Origin: Bacteroides oleiciplenus YIT 12058
Lineage (GTDB): Bacteria; Bacteroidota; Bacteroidia; Bacteroidales; Bacteroidaceae
Reading direction: 5' to 3'
Assembly (NCBI RefSeq): GCF_000315485.1
Contig: NZ_JH992940.1
Coordinates: forward strand, 1 to 64,000
Length of the DNA stretch: 64,000 bases
Part shown: piece by piece, positions 19,773 to 28,714 of the stretch
Position numbering within the stretch: the first letter of the stretch is position 1
Layout of the letters: each line of letters opens with the position of its first letter
Program-made: the position numbers and the translations under genes
Notes under the pieces: generated by a model
The model's database searches: none
Told to the model about the DNA's origin: nothing
Seen by the model: the letters and a program-made list of their open reading frames with translations, nothing else

Positions 19773-20078
19773 ATGATGAACGAGAACAACGATGTTTTTA
19801 CGATGGAAGACGAGCCGATAGCCTCTGTGGTGCAGGATATGCGCAAAGGCTCGAAATGGCTGTCCGCCTTTCTGGAAAGTTACCGTCCTCTGCTGGACGG
19901 GGAACGTTACCTGACGGACGGCGAGGTGGCGGAACTGCTCCGCGTAAGCCGACGCACATTGCAGGAATACCGCAACAACCGCGTGTTGCCCTTCATACTT
20001 TTGGGAGGGAAGGTGCTTTACCCGGAAACGGGGCTGCGTGAAGTGCTGGAAGCAAATTACCGCAAGCCGCTGGAGTGA
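19773..20078 (+). CDS. HTH_17 excisionase-family protein
   Basis: This 101-residue acidic protein has the HTH 'YLTDGEVAELLRVSRRTLQEYRNNRVLPFILLGGKVLYPETGLREVL'. Two adjacent ATGs (19773 and 19776) are possible starts; the first is given. It lies 31 bases after the previous HTH gene, so both probably share one transcript, ended by the hairpin at 20097-20138. Function is not established. It is one of four small HTH_17 proteins within 1.6 kb. Confidence 0.8.
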   Translation: MMNENNDVFTMEDEPIASVVQDMRKGSKWLSAFLESYRPLLDGERYLTDGEVAELLRVSRRTLQEYRNNRVLPFILLGGKVLYPETGLREVLEANYRKPLE

Positions 20079-20096
20079 GCGCGGTTGGCAAGAAAA

Positions 20097-20138
20097 AAGG
20101 AAACGGGCGACACTTTTTGTGGTGCTGCCCGTTTCCTT
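20097..20138. terminator. Hairpin terminator between convergent genes
   Basis: AAGGAAACGGGC (20097-20108) pairs perfectly with GCCCGTTTCCTT (20127-20138) across an 18-base loop. It separates the plus-strand HTH pair from the minus-strand gene at 20159-20521 and could stop transcription from both sides. Confidence 0.7.
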
Positions 20139-20158
20139 GTCTTATGTGGTATGCGCAA

Positions 20159-20521
20159 TCAGCAGTACCCGGCTTTTCCGTTCTGTATGAACATCACGTA
20201 TGCCTGCCGTTTCTCTTTGGCGAGAGCTTTTCCCACCAGCCATGTGCGGAACAGGTGGGTGTTGTAGGTGTTCAGCCGGAAGGCGACGGGGATGATGATT
20301 TCAAGCGCGTACACATCTGCGTACAGTCCGTTTTCAAGTTGCATGTAGCGGCACACCTCGTAGTCGTTAAGCACGTCCGACTTGCGGATGGCTTTGATGG
20401 CGGCGTTCACTGCCGGGACGGTCGTATGGAACAGTCCGGCGATTTCGGTGGCGGTCATCCACACGTCGTTACCGGTTACGCTGACCGCCTTGTCCTCTAT
20501 GATGATTATGTCACGTTTCAT
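20159..20521 (-). CDS. Small conserved CTnDOT-type protein, antirepressor/Bro-N-like N-terminus
   Basis: This 120-residue protein reads 'MKRDIIIIEDKAVSVTGNDVWMTATEIAGLFHTTVPAVNAAIKAI', resembling the winged HTH start of RhuM/antirepressor-like proteins. A hydrophobic 'ADVYALEIIIPVAFRLNTYNT' segment and a basic stretch follow. It is downstream of int on the same strand with 12 bases between them, so it is likely cotranscribed with int. The family is known from Bacteroides mobile elements but I cannot assign a function. DNA binding is suggested by the HTH-like N-terminus. Confidence 0.6.
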   Translation of the reverse strand: MKRDIIIIEDKAVSVTGNDVWMTATEIAGLFHTTVPAVNAAIKAIRKSDVLNDYEVCRYMQLENGLYADVYALEIIIPVAFRLNTYNTHLFRTWLVGKALAKEKRQAYVMFIQNGKAGYC

Positions 20522-20533
20522 GGCTTCTCTTTT

Positions 20534-21769
20534 TTAGATGGTGCAACCTGCAAATTCCTCAACACTGTTCAACCTTGCGGCAAGGTTCTTCATGTCCTGA
20601 TTGAGTTTTTCTTTGGTTATCTTCGCGTAAATCTGCGTCGTCTTTATGCTCTTGTGTCCGAGCATGGAGCTGACGGTTTCGATAGGTACGCCATTAGAGA
20701 GAAATACCGTCGTGGCTGCCGTGTGGCGGCTCTGATGCCACGTGATATGCTTGGTGATGCCGCAACGCTTGGCGACGGCACGGATACCGGCAAGGCACGT
20801 GTTATAATGCGGGACGGGGAATATCTTGCCGTTCTCGCACAGCCCACGGTATTTGCCGATTATGCGGTTGGCGATGTCAAGCAGGCGGATGTTGGACACC
20901 ACGCCCGTTTTCTGGCGGTTGATGTTTATCCACTCGTGTTCGTCGAAGTAGGTGCGGATATTCTCTTCCGTGAGGTTGCGCATATCCGAGAACGACAACC
21001 CGGTGAAAGCGCAGAACAGGTAGAGGTCACGGTACAGTTCCTGTTTGGCGTTTTTCAGTTTCCCGTCCATCAGCAGGCGTATTTCCTCTTTGGTCAGAAA
21101 ACTGCGTGTTGTTTCCTCCTTCTTGATTTCATACTCGCGGAACGGGTCGCGTGTCAGCCACTCGTTGTTGATGGCGATGAACACCATCGTCCGTAGCGGG
21201 CAGACGTACAGCCACACGGTATTGGTGCAGCAGTGTTTGTCCGTGCGCAGGAACATCTCGAAGTCGGAGATGAAAGCGGGGGTAAGCTCTTTCAGTGCGA
21301 TGTCCTTCACATGGTAGCGGATGTCGAGGAACTCTTGCAGGTGCTTGTAAACGATACGGTACTTTTCCAGTGTACCTTTTGCTTTCATGCCTGCTTCCAC
21401 CTGTTTCTCATAGTCCTCATTGTGACGACGGTACACCTGCATCAGCGTGTGGTAGCGGTGTTCCAGTCCGAGAAAAGCGTTCTTCACCTTCTCAGCCGTG
21501 ACGAAGTTGTCACGTTCCATGATTTCCTGATAGTGCCTATTGATGCGCACCCGCATCTTGTCAAGCATACGGTTCGTTTCGAGTGCCGCCGCGCTTCTGC
21601 CTGTGACACGTCCACCTTTGGTGTCCCACAGTTTCGGATCGACTGTCAGCTTGCAGCTGAACTGCGTCTGGCTGCCGTCCACCGTGATGCGTCCCATGAC
21701 GGGTACTGTCCCGTCCTTTTTCACTACCTGACGCTTGAGGTAATAGATTACTGAAAATGTACTCTTCAT
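20534..21769 (-). CDS. int: IntDOT-type tyrosine recombinase (element integrase)
   Basis: This 411-residue tyrosine recombinase has an N-terminal arm-binding domain ('FSVIYYLKRQVVKKDGTVPVMGRITVDG'), a core-binding domain (about 100-205) and a catalytic domain. Counting from the ATG at 21769, the catalytic set is Lys287, His345, Arg348, His372 and Tyr381. The usual first arginine is replaced by Ser259 in 'FTGLSFSD'. This is the hallmark of IntDOT, which also has 411 residues. IntDOT tolerates mismatched crossover sequences during integration. The longer frame to 21847 is not needed. The att site lies about 320 bases upstream. Confidence 0.96.
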   Translation of the reverse strand: MKSTFSVIYYLKRQVVKKDGTVPVMGRITVDGSQTQFSCKLTVDPKLWDTKGGRVTGRSAAALETNRMLDKMRVRINRHYQEIMERDNFVTAEKVKNAFLGLEHRYHTLMQVYRRHNEDYEKQVEAGMKAKGTLEKYRIVYKHLQEFLDIRYHVKDIALKELTPAFISDFEMFLRTDKHCCTNTVWLYVCPLRTMVFIAINNEWLTRDPFREYEIKKEETTRSFLTKEEIRLLMDGKLKNAKQELYRDLYLFCAFTGLSFSDMRNLTEENIRTYFDEHEWININRQKTGVVSNIRLLDIANRIIGKYRGLCENGKIFPVPHYNTCLAGIRAVAKRCGITKHITWHQSRHTAATTVFLSNGVPIETVSSMLGHKSIKTTQIYAKITKEKLNQDMKNLAARLNSVEEFAGCTI

Positions 21770-22088
21770 CGTCCTTAATTTTTTGGTTTCAAAATTAGTT
21801 GGTGAAGAGTCCGGTGTCGGTACGCAAAACGGGGAGGAACGGAGCAATCTTTTTCCGTAACCGAAATTTTTGCGTGAGTTATCGGTAACTCACTATTCCT
21901 TAACGTATTGTTTCGCTATCCGTACCCGTTTGTCGCATTTTCGGGCATGGTTACGAACAAGTAACGTTGCGGCGTCAGGATTTGGCTTCGGCAGGGATTG
22001 TAATGGCTTCACGAATTATCGCCACTTCAACTAAAACCCTTGTAACTCAATTCTATCACTATAACTTTCCGCATTTCACTTTTTTGTA
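21770..22088. other. int upstream region up to the attachment site
   Basis: There is no gene here. It includes a perfect palindrome GTGAGTTATCGGTAACTCAC at 21874-21893 and near-matches to the att core (GTAACGTTGC around 21961). In CTnDOT this interval holds the arm-type Int binding sites and Xis sites; I infer the same here without identifying individual sites. Confidence 0.5.
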
Positions 22089-22098
22089 GTAACTTTGT
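22089..22098 (+). other. Element/chromosome junction, att core
   Basis: GTAACTTTGT matches the CTnDOT-family core GTAnnTTTGC except for the last base. Directly after it a host reading frame runs on with protein-like sequence ('EKFYFIDEQDGQQVK') but has no start of its own. This is the expected structure of an occupied attachment site at the int-proximal end. The exact exchange point cannot be fixed without the empty site. Confidence 0.65.
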
Positions 22099-22597
22099 AA
22101 CTGAGAAGTTCTACTTTATTGATGAGCAGGATGGGCAACAAGTAAAAATTCTGGCGAATGCTGATGAGGTGAATATTATAAAGTTCGGCAACCGGGTGTT
22201 TTATCCTGAAAAGAGTGCCGGAATCGAAATATTATCTTCGGAACCGTTGTTCTACGTACAGTATAAAGGAACGGCGCGCGATAAACCGAAAGCTGCGGGA
22301 TATGGCGGTACTTCTTCTGTATCCAGCTCCACTACCTACTCTATGGTAGGCAGCAATAGTGGTAGGCTGACTGCTGCTTATGATCCCGGACAATTGGAGT
22401 TGGGCAAGCGTTACAATGTATATTGGGTGGAGAAAAAAGGAAAAAAGAAAGAAATCCGTAATATGAAGCAATTCTTGAAATTGAATTCTCCTCAACGGGA
22501 AGATTTGGAACGCTATATTAAAGAGAATAAGGTGAAATTTGACGATGCGCAGCAGATGTTAGGGCTGTGTATGTATGCTGATTCACTAAAGAAATAG
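22099..22597 (+). pseudogene. Host gene truncated at its 5' end by the conjugative element
   Basis: The open frame runs from the att core to 22597 and encodes about 165 residues ('TEKFYFIDEQDGQQVKILANADEV... YNVYWVEKKGKKKEIRNMKQFLKL... MYADSLKK'). A GTG at 22169 is the first plausible start codon but lies inside the conserved part. An intact version would probably carry a signal peptide just upstream. The C-terminal half is Ser/Gly-rich and then basic. I do not recognise the family. A strong hairpin follows at 22632-22670. The missing 5' part should lie at the other end of the element. Confidence 0.7.
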
Positions 22598-22631
22598 GGA
22601 GAATCTTAAAGAAAAATTAAGCAGACCGTTT

Positions 22632-22670
22632 GTTCAACAGAAAAACAGGCGGTCTGTTTTTCTGTTGAAC
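22632..22670 (+). terminator. Strong hairpin terminator
   Basis: A perfect 17-bp stem (22632-22648 with 22654-22670) encloses a 5-base loop GCGGT, with an inner U-rich arm. It lies between the truncated host gene and gpmA. Confidence 0.8.
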
Positions 22671-22723
22671 AAGTTCCGGCGGATGCGTGTTTTATTTATA
22701 CGATTAATTAAATAGAAATTCGT

Positions 22724-23473
22724 ATGAAGAAAATTGTATTGCTCCGTCATGGCGAGAGCGCATGGAACAAAGAGAACCGTTTCACAGGTTGGACTGATGT
22801 GGACCTCACGGAAAAAGGCGTTGCCGAAGCTACGAGAGCTGGGCAACTATTAATAGATAATGACTTTCAGTTTGACAAAGCCTATACTTCCTATCTGAAA
22901 CGTGCAGTGAAGACTCTGAATACAGTGTTGGACCGTATGGATCAGGACTGGATACCGGTGGAGAAGTCTTGGCGTCTGAATGAAAAGCATTACGGTCAGC
23001 TCCAGGGTTTAAATAAGGCGGAAACTGCTGCCAAGTATGGGGAAGAACAGGTTTTAATCTGGCGCCGCAGCTATGATGTTGCTCCGCATGCGCTTGCCGA
23101 AGAAGATCCTCGCAACCCGCGTTTTGAAATCCGATATAATGAAGTGCCCGATGCTGAATTGCCTCGCACTGAATCATTGAAAGATACCATTGAACGTATC
23201 ATGCCTTACTGGAAGTGTGTGATTTTTCCAAATCTGAAAACCGTGGATGAACTGTTGGTAGTGGCGCACGGCAATAGTTTGCGCGGTATCATCAAGCATT
23301 TGAAAGGTATTTCTGACGAAGACATTGTGAAGTTGAACTTGCCTACTGCTGTTCCTTATGTCTTTGAATTTGATGATGACTTGAACTTGGTGAAGGATTA
23401 TTTCCTGGGAGATCCGGAAGAGATAAAGAAATTGATGGAGGCAGTAGCGAATCAGGGGAAGAATGCTAAATGA
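22724..23473 (+). CDS. gpmA: 2,3-bisphosphoglycerate-dependent phosphoglycerate mutase
   Basis: This 249-residue cytosolic enzyme interconverts 3- and 2-phosphoglycerate in glycolysis. It has the phospho-His motif '[10 protein letters not shown]' at residues 5-14, '[15 protein letters not shown]', the catalytic 'ERRSYDVAP'-like segment in the form '[10 protein letters not shown]', and the second histidine in '[15 protein letters not shown]'. Length and motifs are those of a complete GpmA. It appears monocistronic, with hairpins on both sides. Confidence 0.96.
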   Translation: MKKIVLLRHGESAWNKENRFTGWTDVDLTEKGVAEATRAGQLLIDNDFQFDKAYTSYLKRAVKTLNTVLDRMDQDWIPVEKSWRLNEKHYGQLQGLNKAETAAKYGEEQVLIWRRSYDVAPHALAEEDPRNPRFEIRYNEVPDAELPRTESLKDTIERIMPYWKCVIFPNLKTVDELLVVAHGNSLRGIIKHLKGISDEDIVKLNLPTAVPYVFEFDDDLNLVKDYFLGDPEEIKKLMEAVANQGKNAK

Positions 23474-23488
23474 AAATTGAGTATAAAA

Positions 23489-23557
23489 TATAAGGTATGA
23501 AGTATTAAGGTTGGCTATGACACTGCATAGTTTATACTTGATACTTCATACCTTATA
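23489..23557. terminator. Inverted repeat between convergent genes
   Basis: TATAAGGTATGAAGTAT (23489-23505) is the exact complement of 23541-23557, with a 35-base loop. It fills the gap between gpmA and the convergent membrane protein gene and may terminate both. It could also be a copy of a dispersed A+T-rich repeat. Confidence 0.5.
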
Positions 23558-23561
23558 CTTA

Positions 23562-24290
23562 TTAAGCGATCACTTCGTGGAATATCGTCACACTCAGGAA
23601 TACTCCGATTGCCACACACAACGCAATTAGTATCCAGTTCGTATATTTAGCGCTTGGTTTTGTTTCCTTATGCAGATTCTGGTCGAAGTAATTTTTGAAG
23701 AATAGATAGATGGCAGGTACGGTAGCACTTGCCAATAGCAAATCTTCAGGAATCTTATAAACATAAACCTTTGAGAAGGCGATCAATGCCCAGTGACAAA
23801 GGAAAAGTATGACAAGCAAATTAACTTTCCGTGAGAATGCCAGTAGTAATCCGATAGTGAATACAGCTACAGAACAAGGCATCACGCTTGTGGTCATCAT
23901 CGGAAACTCCATACCTCGTGCGCACGAAAGCAGAGGGTAGAGGAATGGCATAGCATACAATACATAAGTCAACTTATCATATTTGTGATAACGCTCAAAC
24001 GGCGTATAATTTGTGAAAAGGTCCCATAACCAGATAAGAGCAATCACTCCCCAAAAAATAGCAAGTATATAGTTGTAGCTCCGTTCACCGCAATAAATCA
24101 TATAATAAACGATAGCAATCCAACTGTTCAGAAATACCATGTATCCTTTCATCAACCGCTTCACCAGTAAGGTAGGCTTCTGATAAAGAAGTGCGGTCAG
24201 CAGAATGCCTACAACAGTGATAATAACCTGGGCAATCCAAGTCCCCTCATTATATTGTGCGATTGTTTTCCAAAAAACTTCCATACGCAA
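23562..24290 (-). CDS. DUF6064-like multi-pass membrane protein
   Basis: This 242-residue protein is almost wholly hydrophobic with about seven to eight TM helices ('WIAQVIITVVGILLTALLY', 'ILAIFWGVIALIWLWDLF', 'WILIALCVAIGVFLSVTIF'). The pattern 'FWGVIALIWLWDLFTNYTPFERYHKYDK' resembles the DUF6064 family. It is preceded on the same strand by the split ThrE exporter genes but separated by 25 A+T-rich bases. Substrate and function are unknown. An internal Met at residue 3 is an equally good start. Confidence 0.7.
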   Translation of the reverse strand: MRMEVFWKTIAQYNEGTWIAQVIITVVGILLTALLYQKPTLLVKRLMKGYMVFLNSWIAIVYYMIYCGERSYNYILAIFWGVIALIWLWDLFTNYTPFERYHKYDKLTYVLYAMPFLYPLLSCARGMEFPMMTTSVMPCSVAVFTIGLLLAFSRKVNLLVILFLCHWALIAFSKVYVYKIPEDLLLASATVPAIYLFFKNYFDQNLHKETKPSAKYTNWILIALCVAIGVFLSVTIFHEVIA

Positions 24291-24315
24291 TCTTTTAATT
24301 TTTAACTTTTAATTT

Positions 24316-24810
24316 TTAATTCTTCTCGTGTCTTGTCATAGAGAAAGCCCGCTTGATGAAGAGAAAGAGCGGTATGGTGGCTCCCACTGCCAACATGAAA
24401 ATAACGCTACAAGTGATAATTGTATTCGTAAATAAATCAATCAGATACTTCTCCTGTAGTTCCGGTACTTTCAGATTCTGCATGAACATGATGAGTGAGA
24501 ATACAATTTTATAGGCATACATACCCGGAATCATAGGCAACAGTGCCGGAATGTAAAGTACAGTCATGGGGCAGTAAATACGTTTTCCCAAAACAAGACT
24601 TCCCATACCGATGCTGAAAGAAGCGAATAAAGATGCGGTCGCAATGTCCACACCCAAGTACGTCATCAGGCAGAACCGCAGGGCGTGACCAATGGCGGCA
24701 AGTAGAGCAATGGAAGAGAAAGCACGCAATGGGGGATCTGAAATAGCTCCGAAGCCGATAGCGGCAATGGCGGCAAACATGCCGTCGGTAAGTATATCAA
24801 TGAGTATCAT
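24316..24810 (-). CDS. Threonine/serine exporter family, C-terminal component (ThrE_2)
   Basis: This 164-residue inner-membrane protein has five predicted TM helices and the ThrE_2 pattern 'YIPALLPMIPGMYAYKIVFSLI'. It overlaps the upstream ThrE N-terminal gene by four bases (ATGA type). In many bacteria the two halves form one ThrE polypeptide that exports threonine and serine; here they are separate, as in the YjjP/YjjB pair, which exports succinate in E. coli. The transported substrate therefore cannot be fixed. Confidence 0.85.
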   Translation of the reverse strand: MILIDILTDGMFAAIAAIGFGAISDPPLRAFSSIALLAAIGHALRFCLMTYLGVDIATASLFASFSIGMGSLVLGKRIYCPMTVLYIPALLPMIPGMYAYKIVFSLIMFMQNLKVPELQEKYLIDLFTNTIITCSVIFMLAVGATIPLFLFIKRAFSMTRHEKN

Positions 24811-25574
24811 AATAAACTGTTTCTAATTAACATAAGTGTGCAAGAAAGTCCCACGGCAATACATAGCACTAGCAGCAATGCCTGGATGAGTCGCGTGCAT
24901 CCAGTCAGCACATGACCTTCCACAATGTCGATAACTCCATTCAGCAGGGGTACGCCCGGCACCAGATAAAGTACACTTGTAGCAATTGCTATTTCAGCTG
25001 TCGTTTCCAGAGTCAGGGCCGAAGAAGCGACCAGAGAAGCGGCAAGAGCGGAAACAATGAATACAAGGTAATGGTTGATTTTCTTTTTCTGCATCACTTG
25101 CTTGATATAGAAACCGATAAGTGTAGCGGAAAACACAATGAGGCGTGCGGTCCAGTCCCCGCCGAACAAGGCACAGAATGATGCATTGGCAAAACCTACC
25201 AGAAAGAGTGTGCACAGTGGATCCATTTTCGGGTGTGCGATGATTTTCTCATATTTATCCCATAATGTTTCCAGAGAAAGATGATTGTCGTATGCTTCCC
25301 AACTGAGTGCACTCAGTTCAGAGTTCAATTCGAAACTGATGGGGAAGGCTGGGATAATACCCACTTCATTGTAAACTTCCATGCTGTCGATGTCGCATAC
25401 GCTCACTACCATGGTCTTTTGGAAAAGGCTCATTTTGACGTCAACATCCAGTGATTTTCCGATGCGGCGGGTATTTCGTATCACACGTGAAGTGTGCACA
25501 CCCGAACCCATAAGCCGATTAGCATACTCCAGCAAAAACCGGGTAATTTCTTTTAATTCGTTTGGCGAATTCAT
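24807..25574 (-). CDS. Threonine/serine exporter family, N-terminal component (ThrE/YjjP)
   Basis: The 255-residue protein has the cytosolic DUF1212 domain ('LLEYANRLMGSGVHTSRVIRNTRRIG', the helical segment with the conserved GxxTxR-like motif) followed by five TM helices, including 'LVPGVPLLNGVIDIVEGHVLTG', the family signature. It is the first gene of the pair with ThrE_2. A TACCTTTG box on the minus strand at 25619-25626 is a good promoter, about 45 bases before the ATG. Confidence 0.87.
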   Translation of the reverse strand: MNSPNELKEITRFLLEYANRLMGSGVHTSRVIRNTRRIGKSLDVDVKMSLFQKTMVVSVCDIDSMEVYNEVGIIPAFPISFELNSELSALSWEAYDNHLSLETLWDKYEKIIAHPKMDPLCTLFLVGFANASFCALFGGDWTARLIVFSATLIGFYIKQVMQKKKINHYLVFIVSALAASLVASSALTLETTAEIAIATSVLYLVPGVPLLNGVIDIVEGHVLTGCTRLIQALLLVLCIAVGLSCTLMLIRNSLL

Positions 25575-25676
25575 ACTTTAAAATGTTATCCTAAGTTACC
25601 TATTCTTGAAAAGCGCCGCAAAGGTACGTTTTTTTGAGGAAAGAAAGAAATGGATGGCGGAGTATAATTTGTTTTT

Positions 25677-26186
25677 TTAAGCGATGCAGGGTATCGGGTT
25701 ATAACTATACGTTACTACCTCTTCTGTTTTTAATGAAGCCGGCACGTCAATCAATCGCTGATTTCTGCTTCCACGAAAACACAAGCTTTCGTCTCGCAGT
25801 TCTTGTTTGAATTTACCGTCTACCAGCACGTCGATATATTGCAACAGCTTAGCCTGACGAGGATTGCGTAATAATGTTTCAAATGTATATCCCGTGTAGC
25901 ACCAGATGTTTTTGCCACTTTTCTCTTTAATGGCACGTGCCAATTCTGCAAATCCTTCCGGTTGGTACATTGGGTCTCCACCACTGAACGTCACATCTGC
26001 AAAGTCATCGGCAAGCACTTTTTCTAGAATTTCGTCTGTCGACATCCAATGTCCACGGTCAATATCCCAGGATTCGGGATTATGGCAACCGGGGCATCTG
26101 TTCGGACATCCTGCTGCATAGATGGAGGTCCGGAAACCCGGCCCGTCCACTGTGGTATCTTCTATGATATTAAGAATGGAAAGCAC
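25677..26186 (-). CDS. nrdG: Anaerobic ribonucleotide reductase activating protein
   Basis: This 169-residue radical-SAM activase puts the glycyl radical on NrdD. The [4Fe-4S] cysteines are Cys27, Cys31 and Cys34 in 'GCPNRCPGCHNPESW', followed by 'VTFSGGDPMYQPEGF'. The length is normal. It lies 103 bases downstream of nrdD on the same strand. The gap carries an A+T-rich repeat and an AAGGGCT/AGCCCTT hairpin, so coupling to nrdD may be partial. Confidence 0.95.
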   Translation of the reverse strand: MLSILNIIEDTTVDGPGFRTSIYAAGCPNRCPGCHNPESWDIDRGHWMSTDEILEKVLADDFADVTFSGGDPMYQPEGFAELARAIKEKSGKNIWCYTGYTFETLLRNPRQAKLLQYIDVLVDGKFKQELRDESLCFRGSRNQRLIDVPASLKTEEVVTYSYNPIPCIA

Positions 26187-26289
26187 GATTGAATTAAAAA
26201 TTAAAAAATAAAGTGGTGTGGAAAATTAAAAATTAAGGAGAAGGGCTACTTTATTATTGCGCAGCCCTTTAATTCTTAATTTTCAATTT

Positions 26290-28497
26290 TTAATTATGAA
26301 TGACTCTGTCATTCAGTTCCGAGAGTTTGGCATTGTTCCAACGATCGGTAGTACCTACCAGATAACCGGTGATGCGTTGCAACTTATCGATGTGCTTGCT
26401 TCCGCACTTCGGACAAGCTTCCAGGTTCGGAGTAGAGTTCTCATAGCCGCATTCGAGGCAACGATTGCGGTTATGGTTTACCGAACCGTATCCGATGTTG
26501 TATTGATCCATCATGTCCACTACACGCATAATGACTTCGGGATTGTGTGTAGCATCCCCGTCCATCTCTACATAGAAGATATGCCCGCCGCGTGTCAGGT
26601 CATGATATGGAGCTTCCACTTCCGCTTTGTGGCGGGCACTGCATTTGTAATATACCGGTATGTGGTTGGAGTTTGTATAATAATCTCTATCTGTAATTCC
26701 CGGAAGTACGCCGTATTTCTTACGGTCTACCCGGGTGAATTTACCCGATAATCCTTCGGCGGGAGTGGCCAGCACACTGTAGTTATGATGATACTGCTCG
26801 GAGAACTGGTCAGCGCGATCACGCATATAGGTCACGATTCTCACACCCAATTCCTGCGATTTTTCCGACTCTCCGTGATGCTTTCCGGTAAGAGCCACGA
26901 GGCATTCTGCCAATCCAATGAACCCGATTCCCAATGTTCCTTGGTTGATGACAGATGCAATTGTATCGTTTGGCTTCAACTTTTCACAGCCTACCCATAA
27001 GGCTGACATCAGCAGCGGGAATTGCTTGGCAAACGCTGTTTTTTGGAATTCCATACGTTCGTGTAGCTGGCGTGCGGTTACTTCGAGCATTTCATCCAGT
27101 TTTGCAAAGAATTTAGCAATGCGCAGTTCTTCGTCTTCTATTGTCATGCACTCGATGGCAAGACCCACGATATTGATGGTAGAAAACGAAATATTTCCGC
27201 GTCCAATAGATGTTTTCGGTCCGAAGCGGTTTTCGAATACACGCGTACGGCATCCCATTGTGGCTACCTCGTGCTGATAACGTTTCGGGTCATCCTCTTT
27301 CCATTCTTCACTCTGGTTGAAGGTAGCGTCCAGGTTCAGGAAATTAGGGAAGAAACGACGTGCCGTCACCTTGCAGGCAAGCTGATAGAGGTCGAAGTTC
27401 CGGTCTTCCGGCAGATAGCTTACTCCACGCTTCTTCTTCCATATCTGAATGGGGAAAATAGGTGTTTCGCCATTACCCACCCCCTGGTATGTACTTTTCA
27501 GTAGTTCACGGATGATGCAGCGCCCTTCCGCCGAAGTATCTGTACCGTAATTGATGGAGCTAAACACGACCTGATTTCCGCCGCGTGAGTGGATGGTGTT
27601 CATGTTGTGGATGAATGCTTCCATGGACTGATGTACACGTGCCACAGTTTTATTGACAGCATGCTGCACGATGCGTTTCTCATCAGAAAGTCCATCCAAC
27701 GGCTGTTGCAGATAATCTGTAAGTTCTTTCTGGTAGAGATGCGAATAATCTTTTCCGTTCAGTTCTTCGAGATTTTTGATTTCTTCGATGTAGCTGTTGC
27801 GCACATAAGGTGCCAGATAAAAGTCGAATGCAGGGATGGCTTGGCCACCGTGCATTTCGTTCTGTGCGGTTTCCAATGAGATGCAGCCCAGGATACTTGC
27901 TGTTTCGATGCGTTTGGCCGGGCGGGATTCACCATGTCCGGCAGAGAAACCGTAGGTCAGAATGCGGTCTAACGGGTGTTGTACGCATGTCAGGCTCTTG
28001 GTGGGGTAGTAATCTTTATCATGGATGTGCAGATAGTTATTGTTTACAGCATCCAGCACTTCGTCGCTCAGCAGATAGTCATCTACGAAAGGTTTCGTTG
28101 TTTCACTGGCAAATTTCATCATCATGCCTGCCGGAGTATCGGCATTCATATTGGCATTTTCCCGCGTCACGTCATTGGATTTGATTTCTATAATCTCCAG
28201 AAACATATCACGCGTCTTTGCTTTACGGGCAATACTGCGTTGGTTGCGATACGCGATGTACTTCTGTGCCACATCTTTGCGACTACTTTTCATTAGTTCC
28301 ATTTCCACGGCGTCCTGAAGAGCTTCCACCGTCATTTGTGCACTTCCTTTAAAAGATATATGATCTGTGATTTGGCGTATCAGTTGCATGTCTTCACCCT
28401 TGTCCGTATGCAGCATTGCTTTACGGATAGCGGTGACTATTTTCTCTTCATTAAAGCCAACTACACGTCCGTCTCTTTTGATTACAGTCTGTATCAT
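26290..28497 (-). CDS. nrdD: Anaerobic (class III) ribonucleoside-triphosphate reductase
   Basis: This 735-residue enzyme makes dNTPs in anaerobic cells. It has an N-terminal ATP-cone ('VIKRDGRVVGFNEEKIVTAI'), the reductase barrel and a C-terminal zinc site with cysteines in 'CLECGYEN' and 'CPKCG'. The glycyl-radical loop 'RITGYLVGTTDRWN' puts the radical Gly near residue 711. A promoter box TACCTTTG lies on the minus strand at 28542-28549. It works with NrdG downstream. All expected motifs are present. Confidence 0.96.
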   Translation of the reverse strand: MIQTVIKRDGRVVGFNEEKIVTAIRKAMLHTDKGEDMQLIRQITDHISFKGSAQMTVEALQDAVEMELMKSSRKDVAQKYIAYRNQRSIARKAKTRDMFLEIIEIKSNDVTRENANMNADTPAGMMMKFASETTKPFVDDYLLSDEVLDAVNNNYLHIHDKDYYPTKSLTCVQHPLDRILTYGFSAGHGESRPAKRIETASILGCISLETAQNEMHGGQAIPAFDFYLAPYVRNSYIEEIKNLEELNGKDYSHLYQKELTDYLQQPLDGLSDEKRIVQHAVNKTVARVHQSMEAFIHNMNTIHSRGGNQVVFSSINYGTDTSAEGRCIIRELLKSTYQGVGNGETPIFPIQIWKKKRGVSYLPEDRNFDLYQLACKVTARRFFPNFLNLDATFNQSEEWKEDDPKRYQHEVATMGCRTRVFENRFGPKTSIGRGNISFSTINIVGLAIECMTIEDEELRIAKFFAKLDEMLEVTARQLHERMEFQKTAFAKQFPLLMSALWVGCEKLKPNDTIASVINQGTLGIGFIGLAECLVALTGKHHGESEKSQELGVRIVTYMRDRADQFSEQYHHNYSVLATPAEGLSGKFTRVDRKKYGVLPGITDRDYYTNSNHIPVYYKCSARHKAEVEAPYHDLTRGGHIFYVEMDGDATHNPEVIMRVVDMMDQYNIGYGSVNHNRNRCLECGYENSTPNLEACPKCGSKHIDKLQRITGYLVGTTDRWNNAKLSELNDRVIHN

Positions 28498-28714
28498 GGT
28501 CTCGTTTATATTATTAGTTATTCCTTTGAAAATTGGGAATGCAAAGGTATAAACTTATCAGTAAGTTTTTGTTTTTGGAAAACTTTTGTGTCTATAAAAT
28601 ATGTTAATTAATTGATTTATAGTGATATTTTGTGGATAAATGGAAAACTTTCTATTTCTATGGGATTCTATAAGTTGCTCAAAATGGAAAACTCTAAGCT
28701 GTAGGTATATACAA

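Larger units (their letters stand above)
1..22098. mobile_element. CTnDOT-family integrative conjugative element, int-proximal part (left part outside window)
   Basis: The gene order int, regulatory ORFs, xis2c, xis2d, orf3, topoisomerase (exc), helicase, tetQ, rteA, rteB and rteC is that of the CTnDOT/CTnERL family of Bacteroides conjugative transposons. The region is visibly more G+C-rich than the chromosome to its right. The right boundary is placed at a GTAACTTTGT core that matches the family attachment core GTAnnTTTGC at nine of ten positions and lies directly before a host gene lacking its 5' end. The mobilisation and transfer genes expected beyond rteC are not in the window, so the left boundary is unseen. 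No ermF or other resistance gene besides tetQ is present. Confidence 0.93.
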
